A stretch of 64,000 nt of DNA from Micromonospora haikouensis (GTDB lineage Bacteria > Actinomycetota > Actinomycetes > Mycobacteriales > Micromonosporaceae), in NCBI RefSeq assembly GCF_900091595.1, contig NZ_FMCW01000004.1:239714-303713 (forward strand). The letters run 5' to 3'. The notes beneath the pieces are model-generated. The model was not told the origin of the DNA. It did not search any database and worked only from the letters and a program-made list of their open reading frames with translations. A program made the position numbers and the translations under genes. Shown here one piece after another: positions 9,401 through 19,208 of the stretch (position 1 is its first letter; every line of letters begins with the position of its first letter).

Positions 9401-9475
9401 CCCCTTTGCTCTGCACCCACCGACGCAGCAGTCACCCTAGGTGAGCGTTGCGCCCGTGGGTGCAGAGCAAAGGGG
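9401..9475. repeat. 20-bp perfect inverted repeat downstream of hemB
   Basis: CCCCTTTGCTCTGCACCCAC (9401-9420) is the exact reverse complement of 9456-9475. The 35-nt loop holds a second small dyad, TCACC-cta-GGTGA. It lies 93 bp past the hemB stop on the minus strand and about 190 bp before the XRE gene start, so it could terminate the rex-hem operon. The sequence is A/T-richer and more regular than its surroundings, which suggests a dispersed repeat element, but only one copy is in this window. The rest of the 9212-9567 gap shows nothing I can name. Confidence 0.8.
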
Positions 9476-9567
9476 GCAGAAAAGAGGGTTGGGGCCCGGC
9501 GCAGAGGGCACACAAAAGGGACAGCAGAGAGCGGAAGGGAAACGAAGGCGCGCAGCCCCAGATGCGC

Positions 9568-10551
<984 letters not shown>

Positions 10552-10592
10552 GAGGGGCCTCCCTGAACGAGCTGGCTGTGCGGCCGGTGCGA

Positions 10593-12173
10593 CTAGCGGA
10601 ACCGCAGGGCGGTCGGCCCCTGCACCTTCGAGCCCCGGCGCTGCTTGGCCGGCATGGCGGCCAGCTTCTCGCGCAGCTCGACGGCGTAGGCGGCGAGCGC
10701 CTCCACAAGGTCGGGCACCGAGGCGTGCTGAGGCTGGACGTCGACCCGCAGGCCGAACTCCGTCGCGGTCTCCGCCGTCTTGGGCCCGATGACCGCGACA
10801 ACGGTACGCGCGTGCGGCTTCCCGGCGATGCCGACCAGGTTCCGGACCGTGGAGGACGAGGTGAACAGCACCGCGTCGAACCCGCCCGACTTGATCGCGT
10901 CCCGGATCTCGGCGGGCGGCGGGGCGGCCCGGACCGTGCGGTACGCGGTCACGTCGTCGACCTCCCAGCCGCGCTCGGTGAGCCCGGCGGCGAGGGTCTC
11001 GGTGGCGATGTCGGCGCGCGGCAGCAGCACCCGGCCCACCGGGTCGAGGATCTCGTCGTGCGGCGAGAACTCGGCGAGCAGCCCCTCGGAGGACTGCTCC
11101 CCGGCGGGGACCAGCTCCGGCTGGATGCCGAACGCGCGCACCGCGTCGGCGGTGGCCTCGCCGATACAGGCGATCTTGACGCCGCCGAAGTGCCGGGCGT
11201 CCAGGCCGTGCTCGGCGAACTTCTCCCACACCGCGCGGACGGCGTTGACCGAGGTGAAGACCACCCAGGCGTACCGGCCGTCGACCAGGCCCTTGACCGC
11301 CCGCTCCATCTGGGCGGGGGTACGCGGCGGCTCGACCGCGATGGTCGGCACCTCGCACGGGATCGCCCCGTACGCGCGCAGCCGGGCGCTCATCACCCCG
11401 GCCTGCTCCTTGGTGCGCGGGACCAGCACCTTCCAGCCGTACAGCGGGCGGTTCTCCCACCAGCTCATCTTGTCGCGCTGGCCGACGCCCTCGCCGACGG
11501 TGAGCACGACCCGGCCGGTGAAGCCGAGCGCCGCCGCGACGAACGAGTCCACGGTCGACGTGGTCGTGTACTGGGTCTCCCCGGTGCCGTCGCCGGTCAC
11601 CCCGACGCCGGTGGCGCCGTCGACCCCGGCGGCGAGCAGGCCGTCGCGGATCGCGGCCAGGTCACCGGCGTCCACGGCGAGCGCCAGCGAGCCCCGGCCG
11701 ACGGCGGCGGCGAGCGCGTCGAAGTCCAGCGTCGTGACGTCCTCGACGTCGGCGGCGGTGCGTACGCCCGGCAGCGGCACGCCCGCGTAGGTGGCGACGC
11801 CCTCGGCCTGCCCGACGCCCGGCACCACCTCGAAGTGCGCGGCGGTCCGGGCGACCGCCTGCACCTCCTTGACCACGGAGTCGTGGCCGAACGGGTCCCC
11901 GGCGACCAGGTGCACGGCGTTCAGGCCGGACCTCGCGGCCGAGATCAGCACCTTCGCCACGTCACCCGGCACGCCCTCCGCCGGGGAGAACTGGGCATCG
12001 GACTTGGCCTGGGCGCGCACGGCGTCGAGCAGCGACTCGGGGACTCCCCGGTCGTATACCACCTGGTCGGCGTCGACCAGGGCGTCGTGCGCCCGGCGGG
12101 TCAGCAGGCCCGGGTCGCCGGGGCCGGCCCCGACGAACGCGATACGGCCGACGGGCTTACGGGTGCGGGTCAT
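10593..12173 (-). CDS. hemD: Bifunctional uroporphyrinogen-III synthase with SUMT-like N-terminal domain
   Basis: A 526-residue fusion. The C-terminal half (about 255-505) is uroporphyrinogen-III synthase, which cyclises hydroxymethylbilane ([46 protein letters not shown]). The N-terminal half resembles uroporphyrinogen-III C-methyltransferase ([17 protein letters not shown]). The usual RLKGGDPF motif reads [13 protein letters not shown], so methyltransferase activity may be reduced or lost; that is inference from one motif. The start ATG overlaps the hemC stop by 4 nt (12170-12173), indicating translational coupling. A tail of about 25 basic residues follows the fold. Confidence 0.93.
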   Translation of the reverse strand: MTRTRKPVGRIAFVGAGPGDPGLLTRRAHDALVDADQVVYDRGVPESLLDAVRAQAKSDAQFSPAEGVPGDVAKVLISAARSGLNAVHLVAGDPFGHDSVVKEVQAVARTAAHFEVVPGVGQAEGVATYAGVPLPGVRTAADVEDVTTLDFDALAAAVGRGSLALAVDAGDLAAIRDGLLAAGVDGATGVGVTGDGTGETQYTTTSTVDSFVAAALGFTGRVVLTVGEGVGQRDKMSWWENRPLYGWKVLVPRTKEQAGVMSARLRAYGAIPCEVPTIAVEPPRTPAQMERAVKGLVDGRYAWVVFTSVNAVRAVWEKFAEHGLDARHFGGVKIACIGEATADAVRAFGIQPELVPAGEQSSEGLLAEFSPHDEILDPVGRVLLPRADIATETLAAGLTERGWEVDDVTAYRTVRAAPPPAEIRDAIKSGGFDAVLFTSSSTVRNLVGIAGKPHARTVVAVIGPKTAETATEFGLRVDVQPQHASVPDLVEALAAYAVELREKLAAMPAKQRRGSKVQGPTALRFR

Positions 12174-13138
12174 TCTGTGCTCCCAAATTGCTGGGTCCCC
12201 GGACCGGCGTTTCCTTCGTGGCCGAGGATCGAGTCGGCGCCGAGTTCGAGGAGTTCGGCGGCGAGTGCCTTGCCGATCTCCGCCGCGTCGGCGGGCGTTC
12301 CGGTGCGGGACAGCCGGAGGTCTCGCGTGCCGTCCGGGCTGATCACCGCCCCGCGCAGGTAGATCTCATCGCCGGCGTCGCCTTCGGCGAGTTCCGCATA
12401 GGCGGCGACGGGTGCGCTGCACCCGGCCTCCAGGGTGGCCAGCAGCGCCCGTTCCGCGAGGACCGCGGCCCGGGACGGTGCGTGGTCGAGCACCGCGAGC
12501 AGCTCGACCAGGTCGGTGTCGTCGGCCCGGCACTCCACGGCCAGCGCGCCCTGGGCGGGCGCGGGCAGCATGAGCATCGGGTCGAGCGTCTCGGTGATCA
12601 CGTCGGTGCGGCCGATCCGGGCGAGCCCGGCCCGGGCCAGGACCACGGCGTCGAGGTCGGCGTCCGGGCCGAGGACCCGCGCCAGGCGGGTGTCGATGTT
12701 GCCGCGGATCGGGGTGACCTCCAGTTGCAGCCCGAGCGCGTGCAGCTGGGCGATGCGACGCAGCGCGCCCGTGCCGACCACGGCGCCGGGCGGCAGCTCG
12801 GCGAGGGTACGCCCGCCCTTGGCGACCAGCGCGTCGCGCGGATCCTGGCGGGGCGGCACCGCCGCGACGTGCAGCCCGGGGGCCGCCGCGGTGGGCAGGT
12901 CCTTGTAGGAGTGCACCGCGAGGTCGATGGTGCGGGCGGTCAGGGCGTCGCGCAGCGCGGAGACGAAGACGCCGACGCCGAGCCGGTGCACGGGGGCGGA
13001 CGAGCGGTCGCCGGCGGTGACCACCTCGACGAGTTCGACCTCGCGGCCGGTCGCCTCGGTGAGCGCCGCGGCGACCTGGCCGGACTGGGCCATCGCCAGC
13101 GTGCTGCCCCGGGTGCCGAGGCGCAGGGGGGCGGTCAT
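12170..13138 (-). CDS. hemC: Hydroxymethylbilane synthase (porphobilinogen deaminase)
   Basis: Polymerises four porphobilinogens to hydroxymethylbilane. The 322-residue sequence starts LRLGTRGSTLAMAQSGQVA, the canonical N-terminal motif. It contains VHSYKDLPTA (K and D of the catalytic centre) and the dipyrromethane-cofactor cysteine in TLEAGCSAPVAAYAEL. Length is typical. Its start overlaps the hemA stop by 4 nt (13135-13138) and its end overlaps hemD by 4 nt, so hemA-C-D are translated as a coupled unit. Confidence 0.96.
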   Translation of the reverse strand: MTAPLRLGTRGSTLAMAQSGQVAAALTEATGREVELVEVVTAGDRSSAPVHRLGVGVFVSALRDALTARTIDLAVHSYKDLPTAAAPGLHVAAVPPRQDPRDALVAKGGRTLAELPPGAVVGTGALRRIAQLHALGLQLEVTPIRGNIDTRLARVLGPDADLDAVVLARAGLARIGRTDVITETLDPMLMLPAPAQGALAVECRADDTDLVELLAVLDHAPSRAAVLAERALLATLEAGCSAPVAAYAELAEGDAGDEIYLRGAVISPDGTRDLRLSRTGTPADAAEIGKALAAELLELGADSILGHEGNAGPGTQQFGSTE

Positions 13139-14478
13139 CTCTCGCCTCCGGGGTACGGGGTGGGGTCGGTGTCGACCACGTCGGGGACGGTGTCGACGGG
13201 GGACGTCTGCGGGACCTGGAGGTCGAACAGCTCGCGCAGCAGCGCCGCGTACTGGTCGCCGCCGGGCTCGGCGGCGAGCTGGCGGACCCGCACGGTGGGC
13301 TGGTGCAGCAGCCGCTGCACGACCCGGTGCACGGTGCGGGCCACGTCGGCGCGCTGGTCGTCGCTGAGGTCGGGGCGGCGTTGGGCCAGCCGGCGCAGCT
13401 CGGTGGCGACCACGTCCTCGGCCCGGCCGCGCAGGGCGGCCACGGTCGGGGCCACGTCGGCGCCGCGCAGCCAGGTGAGGAAGGACTCCACCTCGGCGGT
13501 GACGATCCGCTCGACGGCGGTGGCCTCGGCGGCGGCGGGACCGCCGGCCAGGACGGCCGCCATCCGGTCGATGTCGATCACCTCGACGCCGGGCAGCCCG
13601 GCCACGCCGGCCTCGACGTCGCGGGGGACGGCGAGGTCGAGCAGCACGAGCGGGCCCCGGTCGGGGTCGCGGTCGGCGAGCGCCCGGGTGACCACCTCGC
13701 GGGTGAGGACCGGTTCAGTGGCCGCGGTGGCGGCCACTACGATGTCCACTGTGGAGAGCACGTCGGTCAGCCCGGCCATCGGCGCGGCGCTGGCCCCGTA
13801 CGACTCGGCCAGCCGCACGGCCCGGTCGGCCCCCCGGTTGGTCACGGTAAGCGGCCCCGCGCCGAGCCGGGAGAGCGTCGCCACGCCCAGCGCGCCCATC
13901 GCGCCGGCGCCCACCACGAGGGCCGGGCGGCCGGCGAGCGCGCCGTCGAGGTGGCCGGCGGCCAGGTCGAGCGCGGCGCTGACCACGCTCTGGCCGGCCC
14001 GGTCGATCCCGGTCTCGGCGTGCGCGCGCTTGCCCACCCGCAGCGCCTGCTGCATCAGCTCGTGCAGCAGCCGGCCGGCGGAGTCGGCGCCGCTGGCCCA
14101 GTGGTACGCGTCGCGGAGCTGGCCGAGGATCTGCGCCTCGCCGACGACCATCGAGTCCAGCCCGGCGGCGACCCGGAAGACGTGGTCGACGGCGGCGGCG
14201 TCGTAGTGCACGTAGAGGTGGTTGGCCAGGCTCGCGGGCAGGGTGCCGGCCTGCTCGGCGAGGACGGCGCAGATGTCGCCGAGGCCGCCGTGGAAACCGG
14301 ACACGGCGGCGTAGACCTCCACCCGGTTGCAGGTGGAGACCAAAACGGCCTCGCTCACGTACGGCTGGGCGAGCAGGTGGTCCAGGGTGCGGGTGAGGTC
14401 GGCCGGGCCGACCGCCAGCTGTTCCAGGGTGGCGACGGGAGCGGTGCGGTAGGACGCGCCGACGACGAGCAGTTTCAC
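13135..14478 (-). CDS. hemA: Glutamyl-tRNA reductase
   Basis: First committed enzyme of C5 haem synthesis, reducing Glu-tRNA to glutamate semialdehyde with NADPH. The 447-residue product opens VKLLVVGASYRTAPVATLEQ. The catalytic Cys is in VSTCNRVEVYA, the Rossmann motif is VVGAGAMGALGVATLSRLG, and the helical dimerisation domain is C-terminal. GTG 14478 is chosen because AGGAGG lies just upstream and it overlaps the rex stop by 4 nt. An upstream in-frame extension to 14664 is Arg/Pro-rich junk read through rex. Confidence 0.96.
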   Translation of the reverse strand: MKLLVVGASYRTAPVATLEQLAVGPADLTRTLDHLLAQPYVSEAVLVSTCNRVEVYAAVSGFHGGLGDICAVLAEQAGTLPASLANHLYVHYDAAAVDHVFRVAAGLDSMVVGEAQILGQLRDAYHWASGADSAGRLLHELMQQALRVGKRAHAETGIDRAGQSVVSAALDLAAGHLDGALAGRPALVVGAGAMGALGVATLSRLGAGPLTVTNRGADRAVRLAESYGASAAPMAGLTDVLSTVDIVVAATAATEPVLTREVVTRALADRDPDRGPLVLLDLAVPRDVEAGVAGLPGVEVIDIDRMAAVLAGGPAAAEATAVERIVTAEVESFLTWLRGADVAPTVAALRGRAEDVVATELRRLAQRRPDLSDDQRADVARTVHRVVQRLLHQPTVRVRQLAAEPGGDQYAALLRELFDLQVPQTSPVDTVPDVVDTDPTPYPGGER

Positions 14479-15248
14479 GTGCCGATCGCCTCCTGGGGGT
14501 CGGTGGCGGCGAGCCCGCCGGGCAGGGCCGTGAGGGCGGTGCCACCGGTGGCGGGCAGCGCGGTCAGCGACGCCTTGCGGTGCTCGTGGAAGGACAGGAT
14601 CTGCAGCTCGATGGCGAGGTCGACCTTGCGCACGTCGACCCCGTCCGGCACCGAGAGTACGCACGGCGCGAAGTTGAGGATGCTCGTCACGCCGACGGCG
14701 ACGAGCTGGTCGGCGACCGCCTGGGCGGCCCGGGCCGGGGTGGCGATCACGCCGATCGCGATCGGCTCCTCGGCGGCGATGCGGGGCAGCTCGTCGACGT
14801 GCCGCACGACCAGGCCGTTGATCTCCTCGCCGACCCGCCCCTGGTCGGCGTCCAGCAGGGCGGCGATGCGGAAGCCGCGGCTGGCGAAGCCGTCGTAGCC
14901 GGCGAGGGCGTGACCGAGATTACCCACCCCGACCAGGGCGACGGCCCGGCGCTGGGTGAGCCCGAGCACGAACTCGATCTGCTCGACCAGCAGGGCGACG
15001 TCGTAGCCGACCCCGCGGGTGCCGTAGGAGCCGAGATGGGACAGGTCCTTGCGGAGCTTGGCGGAGTTGACCCCGGCGGCGCTGGCCAGGCCCTCGCTGG
15101 AGACGGTCTCGTGACCGGACTCGGCGAGGTTGTGCAGGGCGCGGAGGTATTCGGGCAGCCGCGCGACGGTCGCCTCGGGCAGGTCCGGGAGCGCCGGTAC
15201 GGCACCTGCGCGGCCGGACGCGCCAGGGTGACGGTGCTGCTGACTCAT
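14475..15248 (-). CDS. rex: Redox-sensing transcriptional repressor Rex
   Basis: NADH/NAD+-responsive repressor. Residues about 20-90 form the winged helix (LPEYLRALHNLAESGHETVS, then SAKLRKDLSHLGSYGTRGVGY). The Rossmann domain carries VALVGVGNLGHALAGYDGF, and the domain-swapped helix is FHEHRKASLTAL near the C-terminus. At 257 residues it is family length. First gene of rex-hemA-hemC-hemD-hemB, as in Streptomyces coelicolor, where Rex represses its own operon. A matching operator lies about 120 bp upstream over the -35 box (separate entry). Confidence 0.96.
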   Translation of the reverse strand: MSQQHRHPGASGRAGAVPALPDLPEATVARLPEYLRALHNLAESGHETVSSEGLASAAGVNSAKLRKDLSHLGSYGTRGVGYDVALLVEQIEFVLGLTQRRAVALVGVGNLGHALAGYDGFASRGFRIAALLDADQGRVGEEINGLVVRHVDELPRIAAEEPIAIGVIATPARAAQAVADQLVAVGVTSILNFAPCVLSVPDGVDVRKVDLAIELQILSFHEHRKASLTALPATGGTALTALPGGLAATDPQEAIGT

Positions 15249-15356
15249 GAGACTCCGTGCGGTGCGATCCTCGGCCGGCTTCAGCGGCCTGCCGTATCGG
15301 GACTCCCGCTGGCGACCGAGATTGCCGGCTGTGCTAGCAGGACGCGTCGGAACTAC

Positions 15357-15385
15357 AGAGTAGGCGCTTGTGAAGACACGCACAA
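15357..15385 (-). promoter_or_regulatory. Rex operator overlapping the rex-hem promoter
   Basis: On the plus strand 15368-15385 reads TTGTGAAGACACGCACAA, an 18-bp dyad with TTGTG and CACAA half-sites, the layout of the known streptomycete Rex operator (TTGTGAA-n4-TTCACAA). Read on the minus strand, the -35 box TTGTGC (15385-15380) sits inside the operator. A 17-bp spacer then leads to a -10 TACTCT (15362-15357). Rex bound here would block RNA polymerase when NADH is low, coupling haem supply to respiration. The untranslated leader would be about 105 nt. This lies in the 15249-15635 gap, which also holds the leaderless promoter of the kinase gene. Confidence 0.85.
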
Positions 15386-15623
15386 ATCGCGATCTTGAAG
15401 ACCAGCGACCCGCCTCCACCTGCCCCTCCACCCCCCAAGATCGATCCGGTGCCTCGCGTGGCCCGCGCCGATTATTGCTCATTCCCGACTTCCGTCACCA
15501 ATCGCGCGAGCGCCGCGCCCGCCGCCGGCCCGTCCCGCCCAGCGGCGCGCCCGGCCGGCGGTAGGGCTGGCACCACCAGCAAGAGGACGGCCGACGGGAT
15601 TCCGACGGCGGGGCCGACGTCCC

Positions 15624-15635
15624 TAGCCTCGAACC
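15624..15635 (+). promoter_or_regulatory. Leaderless -10 box of the sensor kinase gene
   Basis: TAGCCT (15624-15629) is followed by 6 nt and then the ATG at 15636. No Shine-Dalgarno sequence precedes the start. Spacing predicts transcription starting at or next to the start codon, the arrangement also seen at many other genes in this window. Confidence 0.55.
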
Positions 15636-16931
15636 ATGACCGCCGCCACCACGGCCGAACCGGCCGCCCTCCCGCCCAGCGTCCCCCGCCGACTCCTGCG
15701 CGACTCCGGGTACGTGCTGCTCGGCCTCCCCCTCGCCGTGGCCGGCTTCGCGGTCCTGGTGGCGGGGCTGGCGCTGGGCGTGGGACTGGTGGTGACCGTG
15801 ATCGGCCTGCCCGTCCTCGCCGCCACCCTCTACGCCGCCCGGGGCTTCGCCGACGTGGAGCGGCTGCGGCTGACCGCCGTGCTCGGGCAGGACCGGGTGC
15901 GGCCCGAGTACCGCCGGGCCGAGGCGGGTGCCGGCGCCTGGCGGCGGATCCTCGTACCCATCGGGGACGTGCAGTCCTGGCTCGACCTGACCCACGGCAT
16001 CTTCAACCTGGTCGTGGCCCTCGTCACCTTCGTGGTGACCGTCACCTGGTGGGCCGCCGCGCTCGTCGGCACGCTCTACTCGGTCTACGACTGGGCGCTG
16101 CCGCACCCGCCCGACGACCAGCCCCTCAGCGAGTTGCTCGGCCTGGGCGACTCGGCCGCCGCCCGGATCGCGATCAACACCGCCGCCGGGCTGTTCTTCC
16201 TGGTCACCCTGCCGCTCGTGGTCCGGGGGTGCGCGCGCCTGAAGGCCGGCTTCGCCCGCGCCCTGCTCACCGGGGTGGCCGAGATGCGCAGCCGGATCAC
16301 CGTCCTGGAGGAGCGGCGGCGGGCGGCCGCCTCCGCCGAGGCCACCGCGCTGCGACGGCTGGAACGCGACATCCACGACGGCCCCCAGCAGCGCCTCGTC
16401 CGGCTCGCCATGGACCTCAGCCGGGCCCGGCACCAACTCGCCGACGATCCGGAGGCCGCCGGCCGGACCCTCGACGAGGCCGTAGCCCAGACCCGGGACA
16501 CCCTCGCCGAGCTGCGCGCCCTGTCCCGGGGCATCGCCCCGCCGATCCTGGTCGACCGGGGTCTGCCCAGCGCCCTGGCCGCCCTCGCCGGACGCGGCCT
16601 GATCCCGATCGAACTGCGGCTCGACCCCCGGCTGGACGCCCCGGGCGGGCGACTCGACCCGGCCGTGGAGAGCACCGCCTACTTCGTGGTCGCCGAGGCG
16701 CTGACCAACGTGGCCAAGCACAGCGGGGCGACGGAGTGCCGGGTCGAGGTCACCCGCGCCGACGACCGGCTGGTGGTCGCCGTCGCCGACGACGGCCACG
16801 GCGGCGCGCACCTGGCCAAGGGGCACGGCCTGACGGGAATCTCCGACCGGGTGCGCGCGGCGGGCGGCCGGCTCGACGTGCTCAGCCCGGCCGGCGGGCC
16901 CACCGAGGTCCGCGCGGACCTCCCGCTGTGA
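15636..16931 (+). CDS. NarL-type membrane sensor histidine kinase
   Basis: A 431-residue kinase. Four to five hydrophobic helices lie in residues 25-200 in a 'putative sensor' domain. Then comes the dimerisation helix with RRLERDIHDGPQQRLV (phospho-acceptor His about residue 247, HisKA_3 type). The HATPase region follows, with EALTNVAKHSGATEC, VAVADDGHGGA and KGHGLTGISDRV. Signal unknown; the membrane-embedded sensor has no large extracellular loop. The downstream response-regulator gene begins at or just past its stop, so the two form a pair. Divergent from rex. Confidence 0.92.
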   Translation: MTAATTAEPAALPPSVPRRLLRDSGYVLLGLPLAVAGFAVLVAGLALGVGLVVTVIGLPVLAATLYAARGFADVERLRLTAVLGQDRVRPEYRRAEAGAGAWRRILVPIGDVQSWLDLTHGIFNLVVALVTFVVTVTWWAAALVGTLYSVYDWALPHPPDDQPLSELLGLGDSAAARIAINTAAGLFFLVTLPLVVRGCARLKAGFARALLTGVAEMRSRITVLEERRRAAASAEATALRRLERDIHDGPQQRLVRLAMDLSRARHQLADDPEAAGRTLDEAVAQTRDTLAELRALSRGIAPPILVDRGLPSALAALAGRGLIPIELRLDPRLDAPGGRLDPAVESTAYFVVAEALTNVAKHSGATECRVEVTRADDRLVVAVADDGHGGAHLAKGHGLTGISDRVRAAGGRLDVLSPAGGPTEVRADLPL

Positions 16932-17053
16932 CGACGGCGACCCCGGCGGCCACCGGCGACGGCACCGCAGGCGCTCCCCGCGACACCCCCGACAGCACCG
17001 CAGGCGCTCCCGGCGACGCCGTCGAGGGCCACGGCGTGATAGACAGCAGCATC

Positions 17054-17707
17054 ATGCGGGTGGTGATCGCCGACGACGCCGTGCTGCTCCGGGAGGGGCT
17101 GGTCCGGCTGCTGACCGAGCGCGGGCACGAGGTGGTGGCCGCCGTCGGTGACGGCGACGCCCTGGTCGGGGCGGTCGTCGCCCACCGGCCCGACGTGTCG
17201 ATCGTCGACGTGCGGATGCCGCCGTCGCACAACGACGAGGGACTGCGCGCCGCGGTCGAGGCCCGCCGCCTCGTCCCCCGTACGCCGGTCCTGGTGCTGT
17301 CCCAGTACGTCGAGGTGTCGTACGCCGACGACCTGCTGGCCACCACCGGCGGGGGCGGCGGCGGGGTGGGCTACCTGCTCAAGGACCGGGTGGCCGACAT
17401 CGACGACTTCCTGGACTCGCTGGCCCGGGTCGCCTCCGGCGGCACCGTGCTCGACCCGGAGGTGGTCGGCCAGCTGCTGGTCCGCCGGCGGCGCGACGAC
17501 CCGCTGCGGGAGCTGACCCCGCGCGAGCGCGAGGTGCTGGCCCTGATGGCCGAGGGGCACTCCAACACCGCCATCGCCCGGGCCCTCGTGGTCACCGACG
17601 GCGCGGTGGAGAAGCACGTCCGCAACATCTTCACCAAGCTCGGCCTGCCCCCGGACACCGCCCAGCACCGGCGCGTCCTGGCCGTCCTCGCCTACCTGCG
17701 CGGCTGA
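17054..17707 (+). CDS. LuxR/NarL-type response regulator
   Basis: 217 residues: receiver domain with the acidic pair D7-D8, phospho-acceptor D52 in IVDVRMP and K in YLLKDRV. A LuxR HTH follows at about 153-198 (LTPREREVLALMAEGHSNTA, then VEKHVRNIFTKLGL). A Gly-rich loop (TTGGGGGGVG) precedes the conserved Lys, a feature I associate with this actinobacterial subfamily. ATG 17054 gives a domain-perfect N-terminus. GTG 16928, overlapping the kinase stop as GTGA, is in frame and would add 42 Thr/Ala/Gly-rich residues, so translational coupling from there cannot be excluded. A direct repeat (CACCGCAGGCGCTCCC) lies in the disputed segment. Confidence 0.88.
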   Translation: MRVVIADDAVLLREGLVRLLTERGHEVVAAVGDGDALVGAVVAHRPDVSIVDVRMPPSHNDEGLRAAVEARRLVPRTPVLVLSQYVEVSYADDLLATTGGGGGGVGYLLKDRVADIDDFLDSLARVASGGTVLDPEVVGQLLVRRRRDDPLRELTPREREVLALMAEGHSNTAIARALVVTDGAVEKHVRNIFTKLGLPPDTAQHRRVLAVLAYLRG

Positions 17708-17743
17708 CCGCCGCACCGCCCTTCCGCCCAGCCGGCCTCGCGG

Positions 17744-18394
17744 TCAGTGCAGGGCGGCGGCCAGGGCGACGGCCTCGGTGAGCGTGTCGGCCACCGGGTG
17801 GCCGGAGGCCCGCAGCCGGGTCGCGTCGGTGAAGCCCCCCGTGTACAGCACCGCCCGGCCGCCCACCGACTCGGCGGCGTCGGCGTCATCGATCGAGTCC
17901 CCGATCAGCACCACCGCCCGGCCGTCCAATCCCAGCTCGGACAGGTGCTTGGCCAGCGACTCGGCCTTGCGGTCGCCGCCGACGGTGGCGCGCAGCCCGT
18001 CGACCCGGGCGAACCGCCCCGTCAGCCCGTAGGAGTGCACGGCGGGCACCAGCTCGTCGTGGAACCACATGGACAGCAGGGACTGGCTGCCCGGCCAGGT
18101 CGACATCGCCGCCGCCGCGTCGTCGGCGAGCGCGCAGGTGGTCAACCCGCTGCGGTACGCGTCGTGGAAGATCCGGTCCAGCTCGCCGAACGCCTCGTCG
18201 TCGACCGCCCGGCCGAGCACCCCGGCGTAGTAGTCGGCGATCGGGCGGCGGAACCGCACCCGGTGCTCGTCCGCGGTGACCGCCGGCCCGCCCACGCTGG
18301 CGAACGCCGCGTTGGTGGCCGCCACCACCAGGTCGAGGTCGTTGAGCAGGGTGCCGTTCCAGTCCCAGACGAGGTGGGGGCGCGCAGAGGTCAT
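17744..18394 (-). CDS. HAD-family phosphatase (phosphoglycolate phosphatase-like)
   Basis: A 216-residue HAD hydrolase. Motif I is LVWDWNGTLLND, where the second Asp of the usual DxDxT is Asn, a variation common in this actinobacterial group. Motif III is KAESLAKHLSEL, and motif IV is VLIGDSIDDADAA. Substrate unknown; phosphoglycolate or nucleotide monophosphates are typical for this subfamily. ATG 18394 has TATCGT with 6 nt between, suggesting a leaderless mRNA; longer in-frame starts add only Arg/Ala sequence. Convergent with the response regulator. Confidence 0.85.
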   Translation of the reverse strand: MTSARPHLVWDWNGTLLNDLDLVVAATNAAFASVGGPAVTADEHRVRFRRPIADYYAGVLGRAVDDEAFGELDRIFHDAYRSGLTTCALADDAAAAMSTWPGSQSLLSMWFHDELVPAVHSYGLTGRFARVDGLRATVGGDRKAESLAKHLSELGLDGRAVVLIGDSIDDADAAESVGGRAVLYTGGFTDATRLRASGHPVADTLTEAVALAAALH

Positions 18395-18521
18395 CCGAGC
18401 ACGATAGGCGGCGGACGGCCACCGTGGGGACCGCCGGGTCGCGGTCGATGCGGCGGGCACGGTCGGAGCTGCGGGATCGCGGTCAGCGTGGCGGGGCGCG
18501 GTCGGAGCCGCGCCGCCGCGG

Positions 18522-18776
18522 TCAGAGCTGCGGGGTGGTCAGGTCCCGCAACAGCCGCTCCTCCTCCACCCGCCAGTACCCGTGCTCCTTGCCGTCGAGC
18601 AGCACCACCGGCAGCCGGTCGCCGTACTCGCGCTCCAGCTCGACGTCGGTGGTCACGTCCTTCTCGATCCACCGGTCGCCGGTGACCGCGACCACCCGGC
18701 CGAGCGCCGCCTTCGCGTCCTCGCAGAGGTGGCAGCCGGGGCGGGTGATCAGGGCGAGCCGGGCGTCACTGGACAT
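18522..18776 (-). CDS. Glutaredoxin-like thiol protein, 84 aa
   Basis: A compact thioredoxin-fold protein with the redox motif C15-H-L-C18 in ITRPGCHLCEDAKAAL and the cis-Pro region RLPVVLLDGKEH. GGAGG stands 7 nt before ATG 18776. Glutaredoxin-like proteins of this class (DUF836 type) sit next to the hem operon in mycobacteria too, where Rv0508 precedes hemA. In a mycothiol-producing host it may act as a mycoredoxin-like or general disulphide reductase; that is inference. Confidence 0.88.
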   Translation of the reverse strand: MSSDARLALITRPGCHLCEDAKAALGRVVAVTGDRWIEKDVTTDVELEREYGDRLPVVLLDGKEHGYWRVEEERLLRDLTTPQL

Positions 18777-19208
18777 CGGGAAACCTCCGTGCGGGTGTCG
18801 GCCGGGACCGCCCTGCGGCGGCCCGCGCCCGGACAGTCTCCCCCGACCCGTCGGTGCGACACACCCGGTACCGCCGACTCGGCCACGCACCGTACGCGGA
18901 CGCGCCCCTGCGGACGCGCGGGAGCGCCGGCGCCACCCCCGTGCGGGCAGGCGTCGCAGCCGTCGTCCCGGCCCCTCGCCGAGCGGGCCGATCGGGCGCT
19001 GAGCTGGGGTTATCCCTAACCAGCCCGGCGCGCGAAAGTCAACCTCCCCCGACGGACAACCGGTCCGGCACCGGTGCGACGGGGAAGCAAATACTTCTGC
19101 TCTGTGTAACGGACTTGCCACGCGCGGGTGACGTTGGCCCTATTATCACTCGGGTCGACTCACCCCATTTGCCGTGAGTCGACACCCCTCAGCCCGAGGA
19201 GGCCCCCC
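18777..19208. other. Divergent intergenic region carrying the bldN promoter
   Basis: No gene seen for about 430 bp. Near its right end is TATTAT (19141-19146), a good -10 box, with TTGCCA (19115-19120) 20 bp upstream as a poor -35 match. An imperfect dyad GCTGGGGTTATCCCTAACCA begins at 19003. The likely transcript start is near 19153, directly before the hairpin described separately. Confidence 0.5.
19154..19183 (+). promoter_or_regulatory. 10-bp perfect inverted repeat at the 5' end of the bldN transcript
   Basis: GTCGACTCAC (19154-19163) and GTGAGTCGAC (19174-19183) are exact reverse complements separated by 10 nt. With the -10 box at 19141-19146, transcription should begin at about 19153, so this would form a hairpin at the very 5' end of the mRNA, or else act as a DNA operator just downstream of the start site. 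The GTGA/TCAC half-sites recall BldD-type sites, and bldN is a BldD target in Streptomyces, but the match to the BldD consensus is only partial. Confidence 0.7.

Noticed and set aside
15395..17707. A 770-codon response regulator start at 15395
   Set aside because: The first 500 codons are an alternate frame of the histidine kinase gene.
17705..17746. TGACCGC/GCGGTCA inverted repeat joining two stop codons
   Set aside because: Only 7 bp with a 28-nt loop and partly forced by the two stop codons; too weak to call a terminator.
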